From: a bacterium
Lineage (GTDB): Bacteria; Krumholzibacteriota; Krumholzibacteria; LZORAL124-64-63
Assembly: GCA_021767885.1 (NCBI GenBank)
Contig: JAASSM010000094.1
Coordinates: forward strand, 1-6,835
DNA: 6,835 nt
Reading direction: 5' to 3'
Shown: positions 1-5,964 of the stretch, one piece after another
Layout of the letters: each line of letters opens with the position of its first letter
How positions within the stretch are numbered: position 1 is the first letter of the stretch
Translations under genes and position numbers: made by a program
The notes under the pieces: model-generated
The model's database searches: none
What the model saw: the letters and a program-made list of their open reading frames with translations, nothing else
What the model was told of the DNA's origin: nothing

Positions 1-95
1 AGGCCGCACAGCGCGGCCGCCGCCACCATGGCCACGGCCCCCGCGGCGCGGCCGCGCCGCCATGACCGGCTCGCGCGTTCTCGCATCCCTCTCAT
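1..95 (-). CDS. Start of an exported or membrane-anchored protein (cut by window edge)
   Basis: Reading leftwards from an ATG at 95-93, 31 codons stay open to the window edge. The start overlaps the stop of the upstream dihydrouridine synthase gene as ATGA (ATG 95-93, TGA 94-92). An SD-like AGAGGA at 110-105 lies 9 bases before it, so translational coupling is likely. The peptide begins with about 16 residues rich in Arg (MRGMRERASRSWRRGR), followed by an uncharged Ala/Val/Met stretch ending AAAALCG. This is the n-region/h-region layout of a signal peptide or N-terminal membrane anchor. A Cys follows the hydrophobic stretch, but residues -3 to -1 (A-A-L) fit a lipobox poorly. The mature domain is outside the window, so no function can be given. 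The open frame in GC-rich DNA could be chance; the overlap and SD argue against that. Confidence 0.6.
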   Translation of the reverse strand, partial: MRGMRERASRSWRRGRAAGAVAMVAAAALCG

Positions 96-1156
96 GATGC
101 CAGATCCTCTCGCTCGCGATCCTCCGCGTGCCCGGCCGGCGGCGCGATCCCGGCAGCCGGCCGGGGATCGCCGGCCGCGGCGGCCTCCTCCAGGATGGCG
201 ATCATGGCCGCGGACGTCTCCTCGGCATACAGGCGCTTGCGCAGCTGCGCGGCACCCGGATAGCCGCGGAAGCAGCGCGCGATGTGCTTGCGGACCACCA
301 GGCACCCGGTGCGCTCGCCGCGCTGGGCCACCTCCAGGCGCACGTGCCGCGCGATGGTGGCGCACATCTCGTCGAAGCCGGGCGCCTGCCACCGCTCGCC
401 CCGATCCACCGCGGCCATCTCCCCGAAGATCCAGGGGTTGCCGATGGCGCCCCGGGCCACCATGACGCCGTGGCAGCGGGTGTGCCGCACCAGGTCGCGG
501 TAGCTCGCGCCGTCGGTCACGTCGCCGTTGCCGATCACGGGGATCTCGAGCAGCTCCACCAGATGGGCGATGGTGTCCCAGTCCGCCCGGCCGGTGTACT
601 TCTGCGCCCGGGTGCGGCCATGGAGGGTGACCCAGACGCAGCCCAGGTCCTGCAGCATGGCTCCCACCTCGGCGTAGTTGATGCTGTCCTGGTCCCAGCC
701 GGTGCGGAACTTGGCCGACACCGGCACCGGCGCCGCGGCCGCGACCACCCGCCGGGTGATCTCCGCGAGCAGGGGCACGTCGGCCAGCAGCGCGCTGCCC
801 CCGCACTTCTTGACCACCTTCTTGGCCGGGCAGCCGAAGTTGATGTCCAGGACGTCCATGCGCCGCGGCCGCAGGAGCGCCGCGGCCGCCGCCATGTGGT
901 CGGGATCGCTGCCGAAGATCTGGATCCCGACGCGGCCCGGCTCGCCCTCGGTGTCGATGAGGCGCCAGGTCTGCTCGTTCTCGTGGTAGAGGCCCGAGGC
1001 GGAGGTGAACTCGCAGAAGCCCATGTCCGCCCCCAGATCCCGGCAGATGGTCCGGAACGGGCGGTCGGTGACCCCCGCCATGGGAGAGAGCAGGTGGCGC
1101 ACCTCCGCGAACCAGGAGAGGCGCGGATCGAGGCGGACGGGCTTGCGTGCGAGCAA
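92..1156 (-). CDS. dus: tRNA-dihydrouridine synthase (DusB-like)
   Basis: FMN-dependent enzyme that reduces uridine to dihydrouridine in the tRNA D-loop with NAD(P)H; cytosolic. The 354-residue product shows the Dus TIM-barrel signatures in order: FMN-binding SPMAGVTDRPFR (24-35), INFGCPAKKV (105-114) with catalytic Cys109, KFRTGW (149-154), HGRTRAQKYTGRADW (179-193), phosphate-binding IGNGDV (208-213) and VARGAIGNPWIF (233-244). Length fits the DusB class, plus an Ala/Pro/Glu-rich tail of about 30 residues. The start is TTG at 1156-1154, chosen because AAAGGA (1169-1164) sits 7 bases upstream and the barrel begins about 20 residues in; no ATG gives a complete first strand. The 3' end contains the SD and overlaps the start of the next gene by ATGA, so the two are probably one transcript. 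Dus membership is certain; the exact subfamily (DusB rather than DusA or DusC) is inference from the motif wording. Confidence 0.95.
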   Translation of the reverse strand: MLARKPVRLDPRLSWFAEVRHLLSPMAGVTDRPFRTICRDLGADMGFCEFTSASGLYHENEQTWRLIDTEGEPGRVGIQIFGSDPDHMAAAAALLRPRRMDVLDINFGCPAKKVVKKCGGSALLADVPLLAEITRRVVAAAAPVPVSAKFRTGWDQDSINYAEVGAMLQDLGCVWVTLHGRTRAQKYTGRADWDTIAHLVELLEIPVIGNGDVTDGASYRDLVRHTRCHGVMVARGAIGNPWIFGEMAAVDRGERWQAPGFDEMCATIARHVRLEVAQRGERTGCLVVRKHIARCFRGYPGAAQLRKRLYAEETSAAMIAILEEAAAAGDPRPAAGIAPPAGHAEDREREDLAS

Positions 1157-1163
1157 CGGGCGG

Positions 1164-1169
1164 TCCTTT
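1164..1169 (-). promoter_or_regulatory. Ribosome binding site for dus TTG start
   Basis: AAAGGA on the minus strand, 7 bases before the TTG at 1156. It decides the non-ATG start of the dihydrouridine synthase gene. Confidence 0.6.
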
Positions 1170-1243
1170 CGGAGGTCGAGGATCCTCGCAAGATAGTACC
1201 TGGCCCCCCGCGCCGGCCAGCCGCGGGCCGGCCACCACTACTT

Positions 1244-1255
1244 GATAACTTTATC
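1244..1255. promoter_or_regulatory. AT-rich inverted repeat GATAA-CT-TTATC, possible operator
   Basis: A 12-base dyad with two perfect 5-base arms around a 2-base spacer, in an AT-rich patch inside very GC-rich DNA. It sits in the divergent region between dus and the exported-protein gene, about 10 bases upstream of the candidate -35 element at 1265. That position would suit an activator. It also contains TTGAT, an FNR/CRP-type half site, but the second half does not match the FNR consensus. Seen directly: the repeat. Inference: any binding role. Confidence 0.3.
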
Positions 1256-1264
1256 TCAGGAGTC

Positions 1265-1293
1265 TTCCCAGGCGCTCACGGATCTGCTAGGAT
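1265..1293 (+). promoter_or_regulatory. Candidate sigma-70-type promoter for the exported protein gene
   Basis: TTCCCA (1265-1270, 4 of 6 matches to TTGACA), a 17-base spacer, then TAGGAT (1288-1293, 4 of 6 matches to TATAAT) preceded by TGC, which gives an extended -10 element. Transcription would begin near 1300, leaving a leader of about 60 bases before the ATG at 1363. The spacing is ideal and the location right, but the call is by eye and the sigma consensus in this phylum is unverified. Confidence 0.45.
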
Positions 1294-1362
1294 CATGACG
1301 ATACCGTGGCGACCTTCGCCATACGTCACGGCCCATTCCCAGAGAATCGGGGGTAAGATCTC

Positions 1363-2028
1363 ATGAAGAAGCTATTGACGATCATCGGCATTCTCGCGCT
1401 CATGGCCTCCGGCGTCCTCGCCGCCGACGGCGTGTGCGGCAAGGACGGCCAGACCCTGCCCGTGCAGGACAACCCCGCCCAGGGCAACAGCGGCACCCGC
1501 GCCGACGTGGAGTGGAACACCACCGGGACCATCGACGGGCCCGCCACCACCGGCGGCTCCAGCGACGGCTGGGGTCCGTACTTCATCACCGCCTGGACCA
1601 ACGACACCGGCCAGGACGTCACCCTCATCGAGTTCGGCTGGCCCTGCGGCGGCCCCGGCACCATGGACTGGTACGTGTGGATCAGCGAGACCCTGCCCGG
1701 CCCGGTGGGGACGGAGACCTTCAACGGCCAGTGGACGCCCGCCAGCAGCGATCCCGACGAGTTCCCCCCCAGCACCTACTCGTACGTGGACGTCACGGCG
1801 GCCGACATCATGATCCCCGCCGGCGCCCGCTTCTACTTCGGTTACGAGAACCCTGGCATCGGTGGCCAGATCTCCGCGAACGGCGTGGATACCTGGGCCT
1901 GGTACAACGGCGCCTGGGACCCCGACGCGGACTGGGGCCGCACCGCCGTCCTGCAGTTCAAGGGCACCTTCGGCGGCGTGCCGGTGCAGACCACCACGCT
2001 GAGCCAGATCCGGTCGCTCTTCGACTGA
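1363..2028 (+). CDS. Exported protein of unknown function with a predicted signal peptide
   Basis: A 221-residue protein. Residues 1-20 are a textbook Sec signal peptide: Lys2-Lys3, a hydrophobic core LLTIIGILALMA, and a signal peptidase I site VLA|AD after residue 20. The mature part (about 201 residues) is acidic and rich in Gly, Asp, Thr and Trp, with alternating short hydrophobic stretches. That suggests an all-beta, secreted or periplasmic domain. It has only two cysteines (Cys25 and Cys95), which could form a disulfide. Near the end a Trp-rich segment (WAWYNGAWDPDADWGRTAV) leads into a last strand and a short tail, TTTLSQIRSLFD. Similar short tails (roughly T-x-W-x-x-I-K-x-L-Y) occur on secreted proteins of some FCB-group MAGs as I recall them; I cannot verify that here. 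The start is supported by GGGGG 9 bases upstream and by the signal peptide. It stands alone, divergent from dus and followed by a strong hairpin. No family recognised. Confidence 0.85.
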   Translation: MKKLLTIIGILALMASGVLAADGVCGKDGQTLPVQDNPAQGNSGTRADVEWNTTGTIDGPATTGGSSDGWGPYFITAWTNDTGQDVTLIEFGWPCGGPGTMDWYVWISETLPGPVGTETFNGQWTPASSDPDEFPPSTYSYVDVTAADIMIPAGARFYFGYENPGIGGQISANGVDTWAWYNGAWDPDADWGRTAVLQFKGTFGGVPVQTTTLSQIRSLFD

Positions 2029-2070
2029 TCGCGTCCCGCCCACGCGGTGCGCTCGCGCCGCGTCCACGCA

Positions 2071-2101
2071 AGGGGGCCCCGTCCACGGGACGGGGCCCCT
2101 T
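2071..2101. terminator. Perfect 12-bp GC hairpin between convergent genes, likely bidirectional terminator
   Basis: GGGGCCCCGTCC (2073-2084) pairs perfectly with GGACGGGGCCCC (2088-2099) around a 3-base loop ACG. A G-T and an A-T pair extend the stem to 2071/2101. It lies 43 bases after the exported-protein stop and 30 bases past the korB stop on the other strand, so it can end both transcripts. The plus-strand tail TTCTCTGT is only moderately T-rich, and the minus-strand tail is poorer, so intrinsic termination efficiency is uncertain. Confidence 0.75.
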
Positions 2102-2130
2102 CTCTGTCCGCAGCGAAGCGCGGCCGCCGG

Positions 2131-2985
2131 CTACTTGAACTTCGCCAGCAGGTCGCCCAGGCCGTCGTACTGTCCCACGCGCTCGACGATCCCGTCCAGC
2201 CGTTCGTGGATGGTGTCCCGCTCCTCCTTGTAGACCAGGCCGGTCCAGAACGTGCTGGTGTCCAGGGCCATCTTCATGGCCTCCAGCTTGTTCGAGGGAT
2301 CCCAGTCCTCGGGCAGCGGCTTGACGATCTCGCTCATGGTCTTGAACGTGACCTGCTTGTTCATCGACACGCACGGCGAGAAGATGTGCAGCACCGAGAA
2401 CCCCTTGTGCTGCATGGCCTCCACGAACAGCTGCTTGAGGTGCTTGGGCTTGCCGCTGTAGCCGCGCGCCACGAAGCTCGCGTTGTAGGCCAGGAACATC
2501 AGCAGCGGGTTGAGCGGATCCTCGATGTACGCGTACGGTGCCGTCTTGGACGTCATGTCCAGGGGCGACGTGGGGCTCGACTGGCCCTTGGTCAGGCCGT
2601 AGATCGAGTTGTCGATGAGGATGTAGGTCATGTCGACGTTCTTGCGGCAGACGTGCGGCACGTGGCCACCGCCGATGCCCAGGCCGTCGCCGTCGCCACC
2701 CACCGCCACCACCGTCAGCTCGGGCCGCGAGATCTTCACGCCGGCGGCGGTGGGCAGCGCACGGCCATGCACGCCATGGAATCCGTAGGTGTTGCAGAAG
2801 TAGGGGAACCGTCCCGAGCAACCGATGCCCGAGACGATCACCGTGCTCTTGGGGTCGGCCTGCTGCTCGGCCAGGGCCTGATAGAACGGCGAGATCACGC
2901 CGTAGTCCCCGCAGCCGGAGCACCAGATGGGCTTCAGATCGCTCTTGTAATCGGCGACCTTCAGGGCCGTGGCGGTGTCGCTCAT
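2131..2985 (-). CDS. korB: 2-oxoacid:ferredoxin oxidoreductase beta subunit (probable 2-oxoglutarate type, KorB)
   Basis: Beta subunit of the enzyme that converts a 2-oxoacid plus CoA to acyl-CoA and CO2 while reducing ferredoxin, reversibly; cytosolic and usually oxygen-sensitive. The 284-residue product carries the thiamine-diphosphate/Mg motif GGDGDGLGIGGGH (96-108). Four cysteines, Cys22 and Cys25 (WCSGCG), Cys56 (GIGCSGR) and Cys205 (SPCVSMN), match the four [4Fe-4S] ligands known in two-subunit OFORs. Residues 126-139 contain the conserved NSIYGLTKGQSSPT loop of the active site. The start is ATG at 2985-2983 with GGGAGGAG (2998-2991) 5 bases upstream. It shares one base with the korA stop (TGATG), so the subunits are translationally coupled. 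The 2-oxoglutarate assignment over pyruvate is inference from overall resemblance to KorB; substrate cannot be fixed from sequence alone. Confidence 0.93.
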   Translation of the reverse strand: MSDTATALKVADYKSDLKPIWCSGCGDYGVISPFYQALAEQQADPKSTVIVSGIGCSGRFPYFCNTYGFHGVHGRALPTAAGVKISRPELTVVAVGGDGDGLGIGGGHVPHVCRKNVDMTYILIDNSIYGLTKGQSSPTSPLDMTSKTAPYAYIEDPLNPLLMFLAYNASFVARGYSGKPKHLKQLFVEAMQHKGFSVLHIFSPCVSMNKQVTFKTMSEIVKPLPEDWDPSNKLEAMKMALDTSTFWTGLVYKEERDTIHERLDGIVERVGQYDGLGDLLAKFK

Positions 2986-4715
2986 CACAGCTCCTCCCGG
3001 ATGGCGGCGTAGAGTTCCTCGGAGGTGAACGGCACGCCGTGCGCCTTGTGGATCTCGATGGGCTTGATGCCGAACTTGCCCTTGAGGAAGTGCGCGTACT
3101 GTCCGGTGTAGTTCTCCTCCGGCACGATGAGCTTGCGCAGCGGGCCGAGGAACTGGCGGATGCGCCACTCGTTCAGGGGCGAGAGGATGCGCGGGTGCAG
3201 GTGCGCCACCCGCACGCCGGTGTCGGTCTCGATCTGCTCGAGGGCCTCGCAGATGGCGCCGTAGGTGCTGCCCCAGCCGATCACACCCACCTCGGTGCCC
3301 TCGGGCTCGTCCTCCTCCACCTGCGTCTGCTGCACGATGCGCTTGCCGAGGGCCTTCAGCTTGCGGAAGCGCTTGTCGGTCATGGCCTCGTGGTTCAGCG
3401 GGGTGTAGTTGGGCGCGCCGGACTCGGTGTGCTCCAGGCCGGTGCACATGTACGGCAGGTCATGCACGCCGGGCACCGGCATGGGGCTGATGCCCGTGTC
3501 GGTGATGGCGTAGCGCTTGAAGTTCTCGCGGCTGGCGTCCGGGCCGGGCAGCAGGCGCTCGCCCAGTTCCACCCCGGACAGATCCGGCGTGGGGATGTTC
3601 TGGCTGGTGTAGGCCAGGGCCTGATCCGTCAGCAGGATCACCGGGATCTGGTACTTCTCGGCGATGCGCACCGCCCGGACCGTCTGCCAGAAGCAGTCGT
3701 AGATGTCCAGCGGCGCCATGATGCACCGGGGCGACTCGCCACTGGTGCCGTAGATGGCGAACTTCAGGTCCGACTGCTCGGTCTTGGTGGGCAGGCCGGT
3801 GCTCGGGCCGCCGCGCATCACGTTGACGATGGTGATGGGGCACTCGGTCATGGCCGCCAGGTTCAGCGTCTCGCTCATGAGCGACAGGCCGGGACCGCTG
3901 GTGGCGGTGAGCACGCGCTGGCCGGCGAAGCTGGCGCCGATGCCCGCGGCGAGCGAGGCGATCTCGTCCTCGAACTGGACCGCGCTGCCGCCGAAGCGCG
4001 GCAACTCGCGGCAGAGGAACTCGAAGATGGGCGTGGCCGGGGTGATGGGGTATCCGGGCACGAAATCCACCTTGGCCGCGATGGCCCCGAGGGCCACGGC
4101 CTCGTTGCCGGAGACCAGGATGTGGTCGCGATCCGGCTGTCGCTCGAAGGGCCGCTGCAACTCGGCCAGGTTCTGCTCGGCGAACCGGTAGCCGGCCTCC
4201 ACGGCGGCGTGGTTGCTCCGCACCACCGCATCGCCCTTCTTGCCGAAGTGGTCCTTGATCAGCGTCTTGCCGTAATCCAGGGGCGTGCCGAAGACGAAGA
4301 GCAGGGCCCCCATGGCCACCATGTTCTTCGAGCGGCTCGACTCGGTGACGTCCCGGGAGATCGCATCGAGGGGCAGTTCGAGCCGGCGCCGACCGCCGAG
4401 ACGGTCGTCCAGCTTGACGAAGGCCGGGTCGTAGACCAGGAACCCGTCGTCCTTGATGTTGCTGACGTAGGCGTCGTATGCGTTGTGGTTGATGGCGCAG
4501 AGAACGTCCACCGACTGCTTGAGCGACCGGGCCGGTCCATCGCTGCCGCGCAGCTGGAACATGGCCAGACCGCCGCGAATCTCCGCCGGAAACGTGCGAA
4601 ACGCGTGGATGTTGAGACCTCCACGCGCCACGGCCTTCGACAGAATTTCGCCACAGGAAATGACGCCCTCGCCACCCTCGCCGCCGATCCTGACGACCAG
4701 ATCCTGGGTAGCCAA
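2985..4715 (-). CDS. korA: 2-oxoacid:ferredoxin oxidoreductase, fused gamma-alpha subunit (KorA)
   Basis: Partner of KorB: the catalytic alpha and gamma domains in one 576-residue chain, as in two-subunit OFORs. The N-terminal gamma domain (about 1-185) begins VRIGGEGGEGV (8-18). The alpha domain (from about 200) has the signature YPITP (222-226), QFEDEIASLAAGIGASFAG (247-265), TSGPG (272-276) and RGGPSTGLPTKTEQSDL, regions known in this family for TPP, CoA and 2-oxoacid binding. No ferredoxin-like CxxCxxC domain is present, so the single cluster is in KorB. The start is TTG at 4715-4713: GGTGGAGGT (4729-4721) sits 5 bases upstream and the conserved domain follows at once. An in-frame ATG at 4769 would add 18 residues (MHAAAARSLPDPTRWRFP) that look non-homologous and contain the SD. 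First gene of a korA-korB operon, divergent from the glycosyltransferase. Confidence 0.94.
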   Translation of the reverse strand: MATQDLVVRIGGEGGEGVISCGEILSKAVARGGLNIHAFRTFPAEIRGGLAMFQLRGSDGPARSLKQSVDVLCAINHNAYDAYVSNIKDDGFLVYDPAFVKLDDRLGGRRRLELPLDAISRDVTESSRSKNMVAMGALLFVFGTPLDYGKTLIKDHFGKKGDAVVRSNHAAVEAGYRFAEQNLAELQRPFERQPDRDHILVSGNEAVALGAIAAKVDFVPGYPITPATPIFEFLCRELPRFGGSAVQFEDEIASLAAGIGASFAGQRVLTATSGPGLSLMSETLNLAAMTECPITIVNVMRGGPSTGLPTKTEQSDLKFAIYGTSGESPRCIMAPLDIYDCFWQTVRAVRIAEKYQIPVILLTDQALAYTSQNIPTPDLSGVELGERLLPGPDASRENFKRYAITDTGISPMPVPGVHDLPYMCTGLEHTESGAPNYTPLNHEAMTDKRFRKLKALGKRIVQQTQVEEDEPEGTEVGVIGWGSTYGAICEALEQIETDTGVRVAHLHPRILSPLNEWRIRQFLGPLRKLIVPEENYTGQYAHFLKGKFGIKPIEIHKAHGVPFTSEELYAAIREEL

Positions 4716-4720
4716 CGGGA

Positions 4721-4729
4721 ACCTCCACC
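4721..4729 (-). promoter_or_regulatory. Strong ribosome binding site deciding the korA TTG start
   Basis: GGTGGAGGT on the minus strand, 5 bases before TTG 4715. It is a near-complete SD match and is the main reason to reject the longer ATG start at 4769. Confidence 0.7.
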
Positions 4730-4804
4730 GGGTTGGGTCCGGAAGGGAGCGGGCCGCGGCGGCATGCAACCGGCCGCGCCTTTCCCCGACTGCCGATCGG
4801 GGCT

Positions 4805-4834
4805 AAAGTAAGCACGCTTGCACCGCTTTATCAA
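4805..4834 (-). promoter_or_regulatory. Candidate promoter for korAB
   Basis: On the minus strand, TTGATA (4834-4829, 5 of 6 to the -35 consensus), an 18-base spacer, then TACTTT (4810-4805, 3 of 6 to the -10 consensus). The predicted leader is about 80 bases to the TTG start. The -10 is weak. The AT-rich patch 4825-4842 also lies just upstream of the divergent glycosyltransferase start, so control could be shared. No convincing plus-strand promoter was found; TTTCCC (4781-4786), 17 bases, TAAAGT (4804-4809) is a weak possibility. Confidence 0.35.
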
Positions 4835-4857
4835 AAACAAAAGGTGAGAAGCCCGGA

Positions 4858-5964
4858 ATGGTGCGCACCGCCCCCCGACCACCCCACGTCTGCCTGGTCA
4901 ACTCCCTGCGCGGGCTCGGCGGCGCGGAGCTCTGGTTCCTGGATGCGGCGCGGGCGCTGCGCGCGCGCGGCGTCCGGGCGAGCCTGGTGGCCCAGCCCGG
5001 CACGCCCCTGCTCGCCCGGGCGCGCGCGGCGGACCTGCCGGTGGCCGCCATCCCCATCCGCTGCGATGGCGCGCCGTGGACGCTGGCGCGGCTCTGGTGG
5101 CACCTGCGACGCACGGGCGTGACCGCCCTGGTCTGCAACCTCACCAAGGACCTCAAGGCCGCCGGCCTGGCCGGCCGCTGGGCGGGCGTCCCCGTGCGCC
5201 TGGCCAGCCGCGAGAGCGACTTCCCGCTCAAGCAGAAGGCCCATTACCGCTGGTACTTCCATCACGCGGCCACGGGGGTGCTGGTGGCCAGCGAGGCGAC
5301 CCGCCGCACGGTGCTCGGCAGTGCGCCCTGGCTGGATCCCGCCCGCGTCCACCTGCTGATGAAGGGCGTGGACACCCGCCGCTTCCGGCCCGCCGAGCCG
5401 GACCTGGCCAGCCGGCCGCCGGTGGTGGGCTACGTGGGCCAGCTCATCGTCCGCAAGGGCCTCGAGGCGCTCATGGCCGCCTGGGAGCAGGTGCTGGCGG
5501 CTGCGCCGGCGAGCGGGGCCCCGCGGCTCCGGCTGGCTGGCGAGGGCCCCCTGCGCCCGGCGCTGGAGCGCTGGCGCGCGGACCTGCCGCGGCCGCAGAG
5601 CGTGGAGCTGACGGGGTTCGTGGAGGACGTCCCGGGCTTCTGGGCGGGCTGCCGGGTCGCGGTGCTGCCCTCCCGGGCGGAGGGTTACGGCCTGGCCGCC
5701 GCCGAGGCGTCGGCCTGCGGCCTGCCCGTGGTGGCCGCGCGCGCGAGCAGCCTGCCCGAGGTGGTGGCCGACGGCGAGACCGGCCTGCTCGTTCCCCCCG
5801 ACCGGCCCGCGGACCTGGCCACGGCCCTGAGCACGCTCTTGCACGACACCCGCCTGGCCGCCAGACTGGGACGCGCCGGCCGCCATCGCGCCGAGACCGT
5901 CCTGGAAGCCCAGCGCTGCTGGGACCGCCTGCTGGAACTGACCTGCCCCGAGGAGCCGTCATGA
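4858..5964 (+). CDS. GT4-family (GT-B fold) glycosyltransferase
   Basis: Transfers a sugar from a nucleotide-sugar donor, probably in making a glycolipid, polysaccharide or other glycoconjugate at the cytosolic face of the membrane; donor and acceptor cannot be read from sequence. The 368-residue length is normal for the family. The N-terminal acceptor domain opens with VCLVNSLRGLGGAE (about 11-24), the glycine loop typical of GT4 enzymes. The C-terminal donor domain starts near residue 190 with GYVGQLIVRKG (191-201), where Arg199/Lys200 would bind donor phosphates. It continues with LTGFVEDVP, then the EGYGLAAAE motif, an E-x7-E pair at Glu275 and Glu283, and LPEVVADGETGLLVP. No signal peptide or membrane segment is seen. 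ATG start with AAGGTGAG (4841-4848) 9 bases upstream. Its stop overlaps the next start as ATGA, so the two are cotranscribed and probably coupled. Confidence 0.92.
   Translation: MVRTAPRPPHVCLVNSLRGLGGAELWFLDAARALRARGVRASLVAQPGTPLLARARAADLPVAAIPIRCDGAPWTLARLWWHLRRTGVTALVCNLTKDLKAAGLAGRWAGVPVRLASRESDFPLKQKAHYRWYFHHAATGVLVASEATRRTVLGSAPWLDPARVHLLMKGVDTRRFRPAEPDLASRPPVVGYVGQLIVRKGLEALMAAWEQVLAAAPASGAPRLRLAGEGPLRPALERWRADLPRPQSVELTGFVEDVPGFWAGCRVAVLPSRAEGYGLAAAEASACGLPVVAARASSLPEVVADGETGLLVPPDRPADLATALSTLLHDTRLAARLGRAGRHRAETVLEAQRCWDRLLELTCPEEPS

Noticed and set aside
13..31. NotI site followed by a Kozak-like GCCACCATGG, resembling a cloning-vector junction
   Set aside because: The surrounding bases fit the codons of the minus-strand signal-like peptide (Ala, Val, Met) and the GC-rich context. 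No other vector sequence follows, so chance is the simpler reading.
1193..1198. TACTAT on the minus strand as a -10 element for dus
   Set aside because: The hexamer is acceptable, but the 17-base upstream position is GCTGGC, with no -35 resemblance. Too weak to list as a promoter.
1212..1232. GCCGGCC/GGCCGGC inverted repeat (7-bp stem, 7-base loop) between dus and the exported gene
   Set aside because: There is no T tract, no copy elsewhere noticed, and it lies between divergent starts where a terminator is not expected. Such repeats are common by chance at this GC content.
128..1366. Long open frame on the plus strand opposite dus
   Set aside because: It is antisense to a gene with complete Dus motifs, and its product is His/Arg/Gly-rich with no recognisable domain. 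GC-rich codon bias explains the lack of stops.
2986..3447. Upstream extension of the korB frame into korA
   Set aside because: The extra residues are Arg/His/Ala-rich and out of frame with the conserved korA C-terminus. ATG 2985 has a strong SD and starts a normal KorB.
3039..4811. Long open frame on the plus strand opposite korA
   Set aside because: Its translation is low-complexity Gly/Ala/Arg/Val/His with no family motif. It is the antisense shadow of a well-supported GC-rich gene.
5076..5960. Upstream extension of the nitrilase frame through the glycosyltransferase gene
   Set aside because: The extension is Pro/Arg/Gly-rich and out of frame with the clear GT4 coding sequence. The nitrilase fold starts right after the ATG at 5961, which has its own SD.
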